Shown: one piece after another, positions 55,097-63,983 of the stretch | Numbering within the stretch: position 1 is the first letter of the stretch | How the letters are laid out: every line of letters begins with the position of its first letter | Origin: Croceicoccus naphthovorans | Lineage (GTDB): Bacteria; Pseudomonadota; Alphaproteobacteria; Sphingomonadales; Sphingomonadaceae | Reading direction: 5' to 3' | Assembly (NCBI RefSeq): GCF_001028705.1 | Contig: NZ_CP011770.1 | Coordinates: 1,119,501 to 1,183,500, forward strand | DNA length: 64,000 nt | Translations under genes and position numbers: made by a program | Notes under the pieces: generated by a model | Database searches by the model: none | What the model was told of the DNA's origin: nothing | The model's input: only the letters and a program-made list of their open reading frames with translations

Positions 55097-55546
55097 ATGA
55101 ACCTGATCCTTCCTTTTTCGGCCGTATGGCTAGCCTGTGCGGCTGCTTGCGCCGCCAAGGTACCAGCCGAAAACACTCGCGAAGCGGCAATCTCTGGTTA
55201 CATTAAGACCGTGGAATATTGGGATCAGGATGGCGACAATAAGCTAAGCCGCTCCGAAATGGCAAACATGGTGGACGAAGCTTTCCAACGACCGCTGAAC
55301 GATACGTCTACTGTTGAAACGGTCGTCGATCTGCAGACGCAGCGGCAAGCAATACTCGGCTTTTACACCAGCCAAGATACCAACCATGACGGCTACCTCA
55401 CACTTGAGGAATTGCTCGCCGGGCCGCTCGCCACGTTCGACTGCATGGATGTTGATGGTGATCGCAGATTGTCCGTTGATGAGACCTCTGCCGGCATGGA
55501 TCGCTGTCCATCGATAGACCTCGACGACTTTGCTTCCAATCATTGA
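55097..55546 (+). CDS. Secreted EF-hand calcium-binding protein
   Basis: The 149-residue product has an N-terminal hydrophobic export signal (MNLILPFSAVWLACAAACAA). Three EF-hand loops follow: DQDGDNKLSRSE, DTNHDGYLTLEE and DVDGDRRLSVDE, each with Asp at 1, 3 and 5 and Glu at 12. It probably binds Ca2+ in the periplasm. The gene is visibly less GC-rich than its neighbours, which hints at a foreign origin. No partner gene is recognisable. Confidence 0.8.
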   Translation: MNLILPFSAVWLACAAACAAKVPAENTREAAISGYIKTVEYWDQDGDNKLSRSEMANMVDEAFQRPLNDTSTVETVVDLQTQRQAILGFYTSQDTNHDGYLTLEELLAGPLATFDCMDVDGDRRLSVDETSAGMDRCPSIDLDDFASNH

Positions 55547-55683
55547 ACCCGCGATTTGCGACATGTCCGCAATGGGGTCGCTATCTGCCGCCGGTCAACT
55601 CAACCCCCCGTTGCAATCCGCCCCATCCGCCCCACATCGCTCATCTTGGGGCGGACAAGCCCACGGTGGCGCTTGACGGCGCG

Positions 55684-55698
55684 GAACATTTGCGGAAC
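55684..55698. promoter_or_regulatory. SOS (LexA) box of uvrA
   Basis: GAAC-ATTTGCG-GAAC matches exactly the alphaproteobacterial LexA site GAAC-N7-GAAC (GTTC-N7-GTTC on the other strand). It lies 50 nt before the uvrA start, next to a TTGACG (55673-55678) that could be the -35. Confidence 0.85.
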
Positions 55699-55747
55699 AC
55701 ATTCGCCATATGAGACTCACCACGATCCCAAAGCACAGGCTTGTCCT

Positions 55748-58705
55748 GTGCTGACCGAAATCAAGGTGCGCGGCGCGCGCGAGCATAACCTTAAAGGCAT
55801 CGACATCGATCTGCCGCGCGATGCGCTGATCGTGATCACCGGCCTGTCGGGCAGCGGCAAGTCCAGCCTTGCCTTCGACACGATCTATGCCGAGGGGCAG
55901 CGCCGTTATGTCGAGAGCCTGAGCGCTTATGCACGCCAGTTCCTCGAGATGATGCAGAAGCCCGATGTGGAGCATATCGACGGCCTGAGCCCCGCGATCT
56001 CTATCGAGCAGAAGACCACCAGCCGCAACCCGCGCTCCACCGTGGCGACGGTGACCGAGATCTACGACTACATGCGCCTGCTCTGGGCGCGTGTCGGCGT
56101 GCCCTACAGCCCCGCAACCGGCTTGCCGATCGAGGCGCAGACGGTGTCGAACATGGTCGACCGGGTCATGGCGCTGCCCGAAGGCACGCGGCTCTATCTG
56201 CTGGCCCCCGTCGTGCGCGGGCGCAAGGGCGAGTACCGTAAGGAACTGGCCGAGTGGCAAAAGGCCGGGTTCCAGCGCGTGCGCATCGACGGCGAGATGT
56301 ACCTGATCGAGGAAGCCCCTGCGCTCGACAAGAAATACAAGCACGACATCGAGGTCGTGGTCGACCGGATCGCGGTAAAGCCGGGGATTGAGACGCGGCT
56401 GGCGGATTCGTTCGAACAGGCGCTGAAACTGGCCGAGGGGCTGGCCTATGTCGATCTGGCCGATGGCGTCGTGCCGGGGCGTGAGGATGAGGCCAAGGGC
56501 GCGAACGTAACCGGCGGCCAGATGAAGGGGGCAGGCATCCCCGCCAACCGCATCGTGTTCAGCGAAAAGTTCGCCTGCCCGGTTTCCGGCTTCACCATTG
56601 AGGAAGTCGAACCGCGCCTGTTCTCGTTCAACGCGCCGCAAGGGGCCTGTGCGGCCTGTGACGGGCTGGGCGAAAAGCTGCTGTTCGATCCGCAACTGGT
56701 GGTGCCGAACGAGGCCCTGAGCCTGAAGAAAGGCGCGGTCGTGCCTTGGGCGAAGTCCAACCCACCGTCGCCCTATTACATGCAGGTCTTGGCCAGTCTG
56801 GCGCGCGAATACGAATTCGACCTGACGACCCCGTGGGAGGATTTCGACAAGGAAATCCGCGAGATCATCCTCTACGGCACCAAGGGCCGCGCGATCCCGC
56901 TGACCTTCAAGGACGGGCGCAAGGAATACACGGTCAAGAAACCGTTCGAAGGGGTGATCGGCAACCTCAACCGCCGGATGCTCCAGACCGAGTCCGCGTG
57001 GATGCGCGAGGAACTGGGCAAGTACCAGACCGCGCAGCCGTGCGAGGTGTGCGATGGCAAGCGCCTCAACGAAAAGGCGCTGGCGGTGAAGATCCCGAGT
57101 GTTTTTGGGGCGACCGACATCGCGACGCCCACCAAGATGAGCGTGTCCGATGCGAAGGACTGGTTCCTCGCGCTGCCCGAACAGTTGAACGACACGCAGA
57201 ACCAGATTGCCAAGGCAATCCTGAAAGAGATCAACGAGCGGCTGGGCTTCTTGGACAACGTGGGGCTGGATTACCTGAATCTCGACCGGACGTCGGGCAC
57301 GCTGTCGGGCGGTGAGAGCCAGCGTATCCGCCTTGCCAGCCAGATCGGTTCGGGCCTGTCGGGTGTGCTCTACGTGCTGGACGAACCGTCGATCGGTCTG
57401 CATCAGCGCGACAATGATCGGCTGCTCGAAACGCTGAAGCGTTTGCGCGATCTGGGCAATACCGTCATCGTCGTTGAACATGACGAGGACGCGATCCGCG
57501 CGGCGGACCACGTGGTGGACCTTGGCCCCGGCGCGGGCGTGCATGGCGGCGAAGTCGTCGCGCAGGGCACGCTGAAGCAGGTGCTGAAGTCGAAAGCGTC
57601 GCTGACCGCCGCTTACCTGAACGGCACGCGCGAGATCGAGGTGCCGAAGAAGCGGCGCAAGGGTAACGGCAAGGCCATCACCGTACATGGCGCGCGGGCG
57701 AACAACCTGAAGGACGTGACCGCGTCGATCCCGCTGGGCACGTTCACCTGCATCACCGGCGTGTCCGGCTCGGGCAAGTCGAGCTTTACCATCGACACGC
57801 TTCACGCCGGGGCCGCGCGGACGTTGAACGGCGCGCGCGTGGTGGCGGGGGCGCATGACAAGATCACCGGCCTTGAACATTGCGACAAGGTGATCGAGAT
57901 CGACCAGTCGCCCATCGGCCGCACCCCGCGGTCGAATCCCGCCACGTATACCGGCGCCTTCACCAACATCCGCGACTGGTTCGCCGGCCTGCCGGAATCG
58001 CAGGCGCGCGGGTACAAACCGGGGCGATTCAGCTTCAACGTCAAGGGCGGCCGGTGTGAGGCGTGCCAGGGCGACGGGCTGATCAAGATCGAGATGCACT
58101 TCCTGCCCGACGTTTACGTCACGTGCGAGGAATGCCACGGCAAACGCTATAACCGCGAAACGCTGGAGGTGAAGTTCAAGGGCCTGTCCATCGCCGACGT
58201 GCTGGACATGACGATCGAGGACGCGGAAGAGTTCTTCAAGGCCGTCCCCCCGATCCGCGACAAGATGCACATGCTGAACGAAGTCGGCCTCGGCTACGTC
58301 AAGGTCGGCCAGCAGGCGACGACGCTTTCAGGGGGTGAGGCGCAGCGGGTGAAGCTGGCCAAGGAACTGTCGCGCCGGTCGACGGGGCAGACGCTCTATA
58401 TCCTGGATGAGCCGACGACGGGCCTGCATTTCGAAGATGTGCGCAAGCTGCTGGAAGTGCTGCACCGCTTGGTGGAGCAGGGGAACAGCGTGGTGGTGAT
58501 CGAACACAACCTCGACGTGATCAAGACCGCCGACTGGATCCTTGACCTTGGCCCCGAAGGCGGGGTGCGCGGGGGCGAGATCGTGGGTGAGGGCACGCCG
58601 GAGGACGTGGCACAGAACCCGCGCAGCTTTACCGGGCAATACCTTGCGCCCATGCTGGGCCTGCCGGTTTTGGGCATGGAGATGGGGCGCGAGGCGGCGG
58701 AGTAG
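55748..58705 (+). CDS. uvrA: Excinuclease ABC subunit A
   Basis: The 985-residue DNA-damage sensor of nucleotide excision repair has two ABC modules: Walker [21 protein letters not shown] and [18 protein letters not shown], signatures [17 protein letters not shown] and [16 protein letters not shown]. Zinc modules are at [26 protein letters not shown] and [18 protein letters not shown]. The start is a GTG at 55748 ([20 protein letters not shown]); an upstream in-frame extension lacks conservation. An SOS box stands 50 nt upstream, so LexA probably represses it. Confidence 0.97.
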   Translation: MLTEIKVRGAREHNLKGIDIDLPRDALIVITGLSGSGKSSLAFDTIYAEGQRRYVESLSAYARQFLEMMQKPDVEHIDGLSPAISIEQKTTSRNPRSTVATVTEIYDYMRLLWARVGVPYSPATGLPIEAQTVSNMVDRVMALPEGTRLYLLAPVVRGRKGEYRKELAEWQKAGFQRVRIDGEMYLIEEAPALDKKYKHDIEVVVDRIAVKPGIETRLADSFEQALKLAEGLAYVDLADGVVPGREDEAKGANVTGGQMKGAGIPANRIVFSEKFACPVSGFTIEEVEPRLFSFNAPQGACAACDGLGEKLLFDPQLVVPNEALSLKKGAVVPWAKSNPPSPYYMQVLASLAREYEFDLTTPWEDFDKEIREIILYGTKGRAIPLTFKDGRKEYTVKKPFEGVIGNLNRRMLQTESAWMREELGKYQTAQPCEVCDGKRLNEKALAVKIPSVFGATDIATPTKMSVSDAKDWFLALPEQLNDTQNQIAKAILKEINERLGFLDNVGLDYLNLDRTSGTLSGGESQRIRLASQIGSGLSGVLYVLDEPSIGLHQRDNDRLLETLKRLRDLGNTVIVVEHDEDAIRAADHVVDLGPGAGVHGGEVVAQGTLKQVLKSKASLTAAYLNGTREIEVPKKRRKGNGKAITVHGARANNLKDVTASIPLGTFTCITGVSGSGKSSFTIDTLHAGAARTLNGARVVAGAHDKITGLEHCDKVIEIDQSPIGRTPRSNPATYTGAFTNIRDWFAGLPESQARGYKPGRFSFNVKGGRCEACQGDGLIKIEMHFLPDVYVTCEECHGKRYNRETLEVKFKGLSIADVLDMTIEDAEEFFKAVPPIRDKMHMLNEVGLGYVKVGQQATTLSGGEAQRVKLAKELSRRSTGQTLYILDEPTTGLHFEDVRKLLEVLHRLVEQGNSVVVIEHNLDVIKTADWILDLGPEGGVRGGEIVGEGTPEDVAQNPRSFTGQYLAPMLGLPVLGMEMGREAAE

Positions 58706-58759
58706 AGGTTCGCCGCTGGGCATGATACGCTGTCTTCGTATCGGAGAAGGAGTCGCATC

Positions 58760-59212
58760 ATGAACAAGTCCGCCATCGCCATCGCCGCCGCGCTTGTGGC
58801 CACACCCGCGCTTGCGGGTCATCACGAGGAGATGCCCGCCAAGGCCGACGGGCATTCGCAGATGCTGATGACCGGCCTGCTGGGCGCGAACGAGGTGCCG
58901 GAAGGCGATCCCGATGGTCGCGGGCAGTTCATGGGATGGGTGAAGGACGGCCAGCTTTGCTATCGCCTGATGGTCAACAAGATCGACGCCGCCACCATGG
59001 CGCACATCCACACCGCGCCCGCCGGGGCGAACGGGCCGGTCGCCGTGCCGCTTGAGGCGCCCGCCACGGGCAAGGCAGAGGGTTGCGCCGATGTCGATGC
59101 CGACTTGCTGGCCGCGATGCTGGCGTCGCCAGCCGACTACTATGTCAACGTCCACAATGCGGAATATCCCGGCGGCGCGGTGCGCGGCCAGTTGATGATG
59201 CACGGGATGTAA
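58760..59212 (+). CDS. Secreted CHRD-domain protein
   Basis: The 150-residue product has a signal peptide (MNKSAIAIAAALVATPALAG). A CHRD domain follows: LLGANEVPEGDPDGRGQFMG, YRLMVNKIDAATMAHIHTAP, and the end YYVNVHNAEYPGGAVRGQLM. CHRD domains occur in chordin and in bacterial secreted proteins; the function is unclear. GGAGAAGGAG precedes the ATG. Confidence 0.88.
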   Translation: MNKSAIAIAAALVATPALAGHHEEMPAKADGHSQMLMTGLLGANEVPEGDPDGRGQFMGWVKDGQLCYRLMVNKIDAATMAHIHTAPAGANGPVAVPLEAPATGKAEGCADVDADLLAAMLASPADYYVNVHNAEYPGGAVRGQLMMHGM

Positions 59213-59251
59213 CCCGCGCGATAGTGACGAAACGCCACCGGGGGGACTGGC

Positions 59252-59563
59252 ATGGGCGACTTTGTGAAGAAGGCACTTGTCTGCCTGATATCGGGCGGCA
59301 TCGCCTTCTACTTCGCGTTCAACTGGGCGCGAGAGATCCGGGTGGAAGCCGAACCCTATGGCGGCGGGACGGACGGGATAGAGATGGCGCAATGCGTCAA
59401 CCAGTTCAGCGACCGCCTGCCCAGCAAGGTCGCGGCAGAGACCGCGTGCCGCTGCACCCGTGCAGAGTTCAAGCGGCGCGGACTGGAACTGACCGACATG
59501 ATCACCGGCGACCGGGCAGAGATGCAGGAAATCGCCGACGCCTGCATCGCGATGGCATCGTGA
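59252..59563 (+). CDS. Small membrane-anchored Cys-motif protein, member 1
   Basis: The 103-residue product has one N-terminal membrane segment (LVCLISGGIAFYFAFNWA). An outer part carries four cysteines in the pattern C-x17-C-x-C-x29-C (MAQCVNQF, TACRCTRAEF, IADACIAM). The same C-x-C-x29-C spacing appears in the genes at 59716 and 63010. No known domain was recognised. GGGGGGA precedes the ATG. Confidence 0.7.
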   Translation: MGDFVKKALVCLISGGIAFYFAFNWAREIRVEAEPYGGGTDGIEMAQCVNQFSDRLPSKVAAETACRCTRAEFKRRGLELTDMITGDRAEMQEIADACIAMAS

Positions 59564-59615
59564 ACCTTTAGGCCGCCTTGGGACGCCAGGCGCACGGGGC
59601 AGGCCTTCGCCGCGA

Positions 59616-59658
59616 CATGGCAAACGCCCAAATGGCAAACGCCCACATGGCAAACGCG
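59616..59658. repeat. 15-bp tandem repeat, about three copies
   Basis: The units CATGGCAAACGCCCA (59616-59630), AATGGCAAACGCCCA (59631-59645) and CATGGCAAACGCG (59646-59658) follow head to tail between two paralogous genes. No known protein or RNA element explains them. Confidence 0.9.
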
Positions 59659-59715
59659 TTGTTAACCGTCCTGTGCCATCCCTGCGCCGGTAGTTAGGGT
59701 TCGCGCGGGGGCGTC

Positions 59716-60042
59716 ATGAGTAATCGGTCAAAGGGTTTCGTGTTCTTCTTGGTGCTGTTCGCCGTCATCGGCTATGCCACCTACTATCTGGCCGCCGAAC
59801 TGGGATACCGCACCGATCAGGACAAGGGCGAGGTCGGCGGGGCCAAGGACCTTTGCGTCGCGCATTTCGAACCGCAGTTCACCGCCGAAGGGCAGTCCCC
59901 CGCGACGCGCCGCGCCGAACTGACCTGCGATTGCGTGATCGTCGAATTCCGCAACCGCGATCTGAACCCGGCCGAAATGCTGTCGGGCAAATACCCTGAG
60001 GGCGATGGCATTATCGACGCCTGCGTCAACATGTACGCCTGA
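59716..60042 (+). CDS. Small membrane-anchored Cys-motif protein, member 2
   Basis: The 108-residue product has an N-terminal membrane segment (GFVFFLVLFAVIGYATYYLA) and cysteines in C-x23-C-x-C-x29-C (KDLCVAHF, LTCDCVIVEF, IIDACVNM). The second half aligns with member 1 without gaps (CDCVIVEFRNRDLNPAEMLS against CRCTRAEFKRRGLELTDMIT). It follows member 1 by 150 nt. Function unknown. Confidence 0.7.
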   Translation: MSNRSKGFVFFLVLFAVIGYATYYLAAELGYRTDQDKGEVGGAKDLCVAHFEPQFTAEGQSPATRRAELTCDCVIVEFRNRDLNPAEMLSGKYPEGDGIIDACVNMYA

Positions 60043-60189
60043 CCAGCTCCAAAAATTTGACCACTGTGCGCCGCGTCACCGCGCGGGGGCCGGGCGCGCG
60101 CTATCTCCTCTTCATCGCCGGGATCGGTCCGGCGGATGGATTTGACCCGCATGGCCGCCAAGGCGGCGCGGGGTAGAGGAGACGAGACG

Positions 60190-60627
60190 ATGAAAACGAT
60201 CCTGAGCATTATCGCCGCCACGGCGGTTCTGGCCTCCAGCCCGGCGATGGCCGCCGGTTACCTGAAGATCGGCGACATCAAGGGCGAGAGCGAGGCGGCG
60301 AACGGCGGGGAAGAGGATTGCTGCGTGCAGGCCAAACCGCGCCCCGATCACATGGGGACCGACCAGCGCCGCAGCGGCGTTCGCGTGGCCAGCGGCGATG
60401 TGAATGGAGCCAAAGAGAATGGGGGCCGGGCCGATGTGATTACCGCGCCGGGGGCAGGGGGCGGCCCGCATGTAAAGGTGTTCAATGGCACCGATGGCGC
60501 GGCCCGCGCCCGCACCGGCTCCACCCGCCCCGCCACGCCGAGCCGCTTGCGCTCGCCGGGTCAGGAGCCGCAGGCCGCCCTGCTGCTTCCGGCGGTCCAG
60601 TCCGCGCGCGAGGCGGCGCGCCGCTGA
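60190..60627 (+). CDS. Secreted protein with Hcp-like start and FG-GAP-like motif
   Basis: The 145-residue product has a signal peptide (MKTILSIIAATAVLASSPAM ending AA). It then reads GYLKIGDIKGESEA, the opening of Hcp-type tube proteins. After EEDCCVQAKPRPDHMGTDQR comes VRVASGDVNGAKENGGRADV with ITAPGAGGGPHVKVFNGTDG, which resembles an FG-GAP/VCBS repeat (GDVNGDG..AD.I..G.G.GPHVKVFDG). The Hcp barrel itself is missing, so only its first strand is recognisable. AGGAGA precedes the ATG and a strong terminator follows. Confidence 0.65.
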   Translation: MKTILSIIAATAVLASSPAMAAGYLKIGDIKGESEAANGGEEDCCVQAKPRPDHMGTDQRRSGVRVASGDVNGAKENGGRADVITAPGAGGGPHVKVFNGTDGAARARTGSTRPATPSRLRSPGQEPQAALLLPAVQSAREAARR

Positions 60628-60666
60628 TCCTTCGTCCCCGGTTGGGGGATCGGGGATGCCAAGGGA

Positions 60667-60708
60667 ACGGCTGGTGGCGAAGCGAATGCTTCGCTGCCAG
60701 CCGTTTTT
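60667..60708 (+). terminator. Rho-independent terminator after the Hcp/FG-GAP-like gene
   Basis: A 17-bp stem (60667-60683 with 60688-60704, two G-U pairs) closes a GAAT loop and ends in TTTTT. Confidence 0.92.
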
Positions 60709-60830
60709 CGTGCTCACCTCGTCAATTTCATTAGGAATGGAATGAGTTTTCAATCAATTGTGTATAATTTTTTAGTTCATATGGCATTATCGGAATAGTT
60801 TAGGAAATGTGGGTCGACTAAGATTTGCGA
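60709..60830. other. AT-rich left flank of the IS element
   Basis: No gene is visible. The base composition (TCAATTGTGTATAATTTTTT and similar) is far more AT-rich than anything around it, which suggests imported DNA. It contains no match to the missing N-terminus of the gene on the right flank of the IS. Confidence 0.5.
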
Positions 60831-60896
60831 TGACGTGACCCCCTGATTTTCCTCCAATTTGGATTAGAGTCCGGCCCTTACAGAAGGACGGACGAG

Positions 60897-61163
60897 ATGA
60901 AGAGAACGAGGTTTTCCGAAGAGCAGATCATCGGTGTGCTGAAGGAGGCTGAGGCGGGTGCGAAGACCGCTGACCTGGCCCGGCGACACGGAGTGTCGGA
61001 AGCGACGATCTACAACTGGAAGTCGAAGTATGGCGGGCTGGAGGTGTCCGATGCCCGCCGACTGAAGGAGCTCGAGAGCGAGAACGCGAAGCTGAAGCGG
61101 TTGCTCGCCGATGCCATGTTGGACCAGGCCGCGTTGAAGGATCTTCTGGCAAAAAAGTTCTGA
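60897..61163 (+). CDS. IS3-family transposase OrfA
   Basis: The 88-residue product has the helix-turn-helix [20 protein letters not shown] and the leucine-zipper helix ([20 protein letters not shown]) typical of IS3 OrfA (HTH_Tnp_1). It starts [20 protein letters not shown]. Near its end, A6G at 61151-61157 is a -1 frameshift site, which makes the OrfAB transposase. Confidence 0.93.
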   Translation: MKRTRFSEEQIIGVLKEAEAGAKTADLARRHGVSEATIYNWKSKYGGLEVSDARRLKELESENAKLKRLLADAMLDQAALKDLLAKKF

Positions 61164-61213
61164 CGCCCGCCGCCAAGCGGGAAGCTGTCGCTCATCTCCA
61201 GGCCTGCCACGGG

Positions 61214-62068
61214 ATGAGCGAGCGGCGGGCGTGCCGTGTCATCGATGCTGATCGCAAGAGCGTGCGTTACCGTTCCACCCGGGACGATGACGCCGATCTG
61301 CGTGAGAAGCTGCGCGAGCTGGCCAACCAGCGTCGGCGGTTCGGCTATCGCCGTCTGCACATCCTGCTGCGCCGGGAGGGGATCATGATCAACCGGAAGA
61401 AGACCCAGAGGCTCTACCGTGAGGAAGGGTTGGCGGTCAGACGACGACGCAGTCGCAGGCGTGCTGTGGGCACGAGAGCACCTGCTCCGGTGCTGGCGCT
61501 GCCGAACCAGCGCTGGAGCCTGGACTTTGTTCACGACCAGATGGCTTCGGGAAGACGATTCCGGGTGCTCAACGTGGTCGATGATGTGACGAGGGAGTGC
61601 CTGGCAGCGGTGCCGGATACGTCGATCTCCGGGCGCCGTGTCGTGCGCGAACTGACTGAGCTGATCGCGCAGCGTGGCAAGCCCGGCATGATCGTCAGCG
61701 ACAATGGCACCGAGCTCACCAGCAATGCGGTGCTGGCATGGTGTGGGGAGATCGGTGTGGAGTGGCATTACATCGCACCGGGAAGGCCAATGCAAAACGC
61801 TTACGTCGAGAGCTTTAATGGCCGCATGCGGGACGAACTGCTCAATGAGACTTTGTTCCTCAGCATGGCTCACGCCCGCGTCGAGATCGCTGCCTGGGTG
61901 GAGGACTACAACCGGGAGAGGCCGCATTCTTCCCTCGACTACGACACCCCGGCGGCGTTCGCCGCCAAACTGGATAAGCAATGGCCAGCTTCGCTACGCC
62001 CTACGGGCTCCGCTACGCAGCCCATTGCTTCAACCGCGCTCATGCGCAACAACGCGGTCCGGCTCTAA
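61214..62068 (+). CDS. IS3-family transposase OrfB (rve integrase domain)
   Basis: The 284-residue part has an HTH_21 segment ([20 protein letters not shown]) and the catalytic DDE triad: Asp in [12 protein letters not shown], Asp in [12 protein letters not shown] and Glu in [16 protein letters not shown]. It is read in the -1 frame of OrfA. The frame is open back to the slippery site ([17 protein letters not shown]), so the active protein is the OrfAB fusion; 61214 is only the first ATG. It appears intact. Confidence 0.92.
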   Translation: MSERRACRVIDADRKSVRYRSTRDDDADLREKLRELANQRRRFGYRRLHILLRREGIMINRKKTQRLYREEGLAVRRRRSRRRAVGTRAPAPVLALPNQRWSLDFVHDQMASGRRFRVLNVVDDVTRECLAAVPDTSISGRRVVRELTELIAQRGKPGMIVSDNGTELTSNAVLAWCGEIGVEWHYIAPGRPMQNAYVESFNGRMRDELLNETLFLSMAHARVEIAAWVEDYNRERPHSSLDYDTPAAFAAKLDKQWPASLRPTGSATQPIASTALMRNNAVRL

Positions 62069-62100
62069 TCCCAGCTGGGGGAAAGCTGGGGGTCACGTCA

Positions 62101-62871
62101 GAGGCGCTGGCCGATAGCGGGTCGGTGCGGGCGGCTTGTGCGCGCGTGGGGATGAGCGCTCAGGCGGCCTATTCCTTGCGGCGGCGGTCCGATGCGCGGG
62201 CCTTTCGGCAGGCGTGGGATGCGGCGCGCGCCTTTGCGGCCCATGCTCTTGAGGAAGCGGCGTGGGACCGGGCGATCAACGGCACGATCAAGCAACATTT
62301 CTATCATGGCGAGCTGGTCGCCGAAACGCGGGTCTATTCGGACAAGCTGCTTATCCAGCTGCTCGACCGCAATCGCGACGCGCTGGAGGCCAGCGGCACC
62401 GATCCGCACGTGCTGGAAGAAGTCATGGCCGACTGGGACGGCGCGCTGGACCGGTTGGGCAGCGACGACTGGATCCGTAGCGACGCCGAATGGGCCGCCG
62501 AGAATGTGGGGCATAGCGATGGGGATGTTGAAGAGGACGATGCGGATGGGGATGGCGCGCCCGAACCCGATCCGGTCCGCGCCGCCGATCCCATGCCCGC
62601 TGTTCCCAAGCCCGCCGCGCCCGAACCGGAACCCGCGCCATCGCGCATGGACGAAATCGCGCGCCTGATGGCGGAGCGGGGCGAGGATGTCTCTGACGAC
62701 GAAGGCCCCGACACAGGCCCCAAGGCTGGCCCCGAACCAGATCGGGCGCAGGGGTGCCGGGAATTTTTGCCGGGCGTGTCAACTTCGTCAACTTCCAGCC
62801 GCCAGACCCGGCCAGAGGACTGGGTCCTGCCGGTCAAACAGTGGCGAGAGGGAATTCCGATTCAGGGGTAG
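62101..62871 (+). pseudogene. Helix-turn-helix protein truncated by the IS
   Basis: The reading frame enters from the IS right end at 62101. It continues EALADSGSVRAACARVGMSA and QAAYSLRRRSDARAFRQAWD (helix-turn-helix), AAWDRAINGTIKQHFYHGEL and a long acidic, Pro-rich tail (to 62871) with MDEIARLMAERGEDVSDDEG. The normal N-terminus of about 25-30 residues is missing and is not found left of the IS. A hybrid product starting inside the IS (from 61981) is possible. The same family appears decayed at 2204-2527. Its role is unknown; a terminase-small-subunit-like DNA binding fold is one guess. Confidence 0.65.
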
Positions 62872-63009
62872 GGGGCCTCGCACCGGCGACCTGCCCCTTG
62901 CGGGGCCAGCGCAATCGGGCGATGAAGGCGCGCGGTAACCCGGCCTTTACCACCGTGGCGTAGGGCTGAACCCGATGGACGGGTCGCAAGCGGACAGGAC
63001 GGAGTATTG

Positions 63010-63429
63010 ATGGTGCGGTTCCCAATGGCTGGTGCGGTTCTGATGGCGTCGACCCTGCTGCTGGCGGCGTGTGGCGACGATCCGAAGCCGGGGCTGGAAG
63101 ATGAACAGCGCGCCGAAAAGGTGCTGACCTGCCGCGATGTCGTGGGCCATTTCGCCCAGAGCGCGCGCAAGGAGGAACAGTTGTGCGATTGCCTGACCGG
63201 GCGACTGGCGCAGCAGCGGCTGACGCTGGCCGACCTGAGCGGGCCGAAGCAGGACCGCGCGATGGAGCAATTGCGCTGGTGCATGAAGCAGACCGGCGTA
63301 TCGCAAGGCGGCGCGGCCAAGCCGGCGGCTGTCGCCAGCGAAGCGCCCGAGAGTGAGGAAACGCCCGACGCAGACGCGACCGCAGCGGCAGAGGCCGTGG
63401 CGGAGGAAGCGGCTGCTCCGGCGGAATAG
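63010..63429 (+). CDS. Cys-motif lipoprotein, member 3
   Basis: The 139-residue product has a lipoprotein signal (MVRFPMAGAVLMASTLLLAA, lipobox LAAC). It then carries C-x17-C-x-C-x29-C (VLTCRDVV, QLCDCLTG, LRWCMKQ), the spacing of members 1 and 2. An Ala/Glu-rich tail (about 100-139) follows. The start at 63010 has GGAG 5 nt upstream; a TTG lies just before it. Function unknown. Confidence 0.72.
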   Translation: MVRFPMAGAVLMASTLLLAACGDDPKPGLEDEQRAEKVLTCRDVVGHFAQSARKEEQLCDCLTGRLAQQRLTLADLSGPKQDRAMEQLRWCMKQTGVSQGGAAKPAAVASEAPESEETPDADATAAAEAVAEEAAAPAE

Positions 63430-63440
63430 GGTGGAGCGGC

Positions 63441-63983
63441 TTAGCCTTCGAGGAGGCTGAGCGTTACCCGGTCATGCCCGCGGGCCTTCAGCCCGATGGC
63501 GTCGGCGGCGGCCTCTGACAGGTCGATCACGCGCTTGCCATGGAACGGGCCGCGATCGTTGATGCGGACCACGATGGACTTGCCGGTGCGGGGCGAGGTG
63601 ACGCGGACCTTGCTGCCAAAGGGCAGGGTGCGGTGCGCCGCGGTGTATTCGGCAGGGTTGAACCGTTCGCCGCTGGCCGTGGGGCGACCGGCGAATTTTG
63701 GCCCGTACCAGCTGGCCATGCCGATGCCCAGCTCCTCTGCCACGTCGGAGGCATCGTTGGCCGGTTCGGGTTCGGCGAAGGGGGCCGCGTCGTTGCCCAT
63801 GCCGGGCAGGGGGGCAAGGTCGATGTCGCTCTGCAGGTCGGTTTCGAAGCCGGGGCGTGCGGCCTGCACGTCCTCGCTAACCGCCAGTGCGGCGGTGGCC
63901 GGCACGAGGGCGACGATGGCAAAACCGAGCGCGAGGCGAGAGGCCCGACGCTGTGCGGAGCGTTTCTGAATAGTCCCGTCCAT
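63441..63983 (-). CDS. rlpA: RlpA-type septal ring lytic transglycosylase
   Basis: The 180-residue product has a basic signal-like start (MDGTIQKRSAQRRASRLALG). A double-psi beta-barrel follows: GMASWYGPKFAGRPTASGER, FNPAEYTAAHRTLPFGSKVR and VVRINDRGPFHGKRVIDLSE with the catalytic Asp. RlpA cuts denuded glycan strands at the septum in some bacteria. No SPOR domain is present. It converges with member 3 at 11 nt. Confidence 0.92.
   Translation of the reverse strand: MDGTIQKRSAQRRASRLALGFAIVALVPATAALAVSEDVQAARPGFETDLQSDIDLAPLPGMGNDAAPFAEPEPANDASDVAEELGIGMASWYGPKFAGRPTASGERFNPAEYTAAHRTLPFGSKVRVTSPRTGKSIVVRINDRGPFHGKRVIDLSEAAADAIGLKARGHDRVTLSLLEG

Larger units (their letters stand above)
60831..62100 (+). 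mobile_element. IS3-family insertion sequence (IS407-like)
   Basis: The element is 1270 bp with imperfect terminal inverted repeats that begin TGACGTGACCCCC on both sides and keep matching to GGATTAGAG-[T/C]-CGG. Between them lie orfA and orfB, overlapping in the -1 frame with an AAAAAAG slippery site. No target duplication is visible: the 4-nt flanks are GCGA and GAGG. Confidence 0.93.

Noticed and set aside
55595..58270. Minus-strand open frame of 891 codons opposite uvrA
   Set aside because: Antisense shadow; His/Arg/Asp-rich translation with no domain.
60190..60627. Type VI secretion locus
   Set aside because: Only the Hcp-like opening of one short exported protein is present; no sheath, VgrG or membrane-complex genes are nearby.
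60827..62104. Target-site duplication of the IS3 element
   Set aside because: Flanking GCGA and GAGG differ; shifting the ends by a few bases gives no direct repeat.
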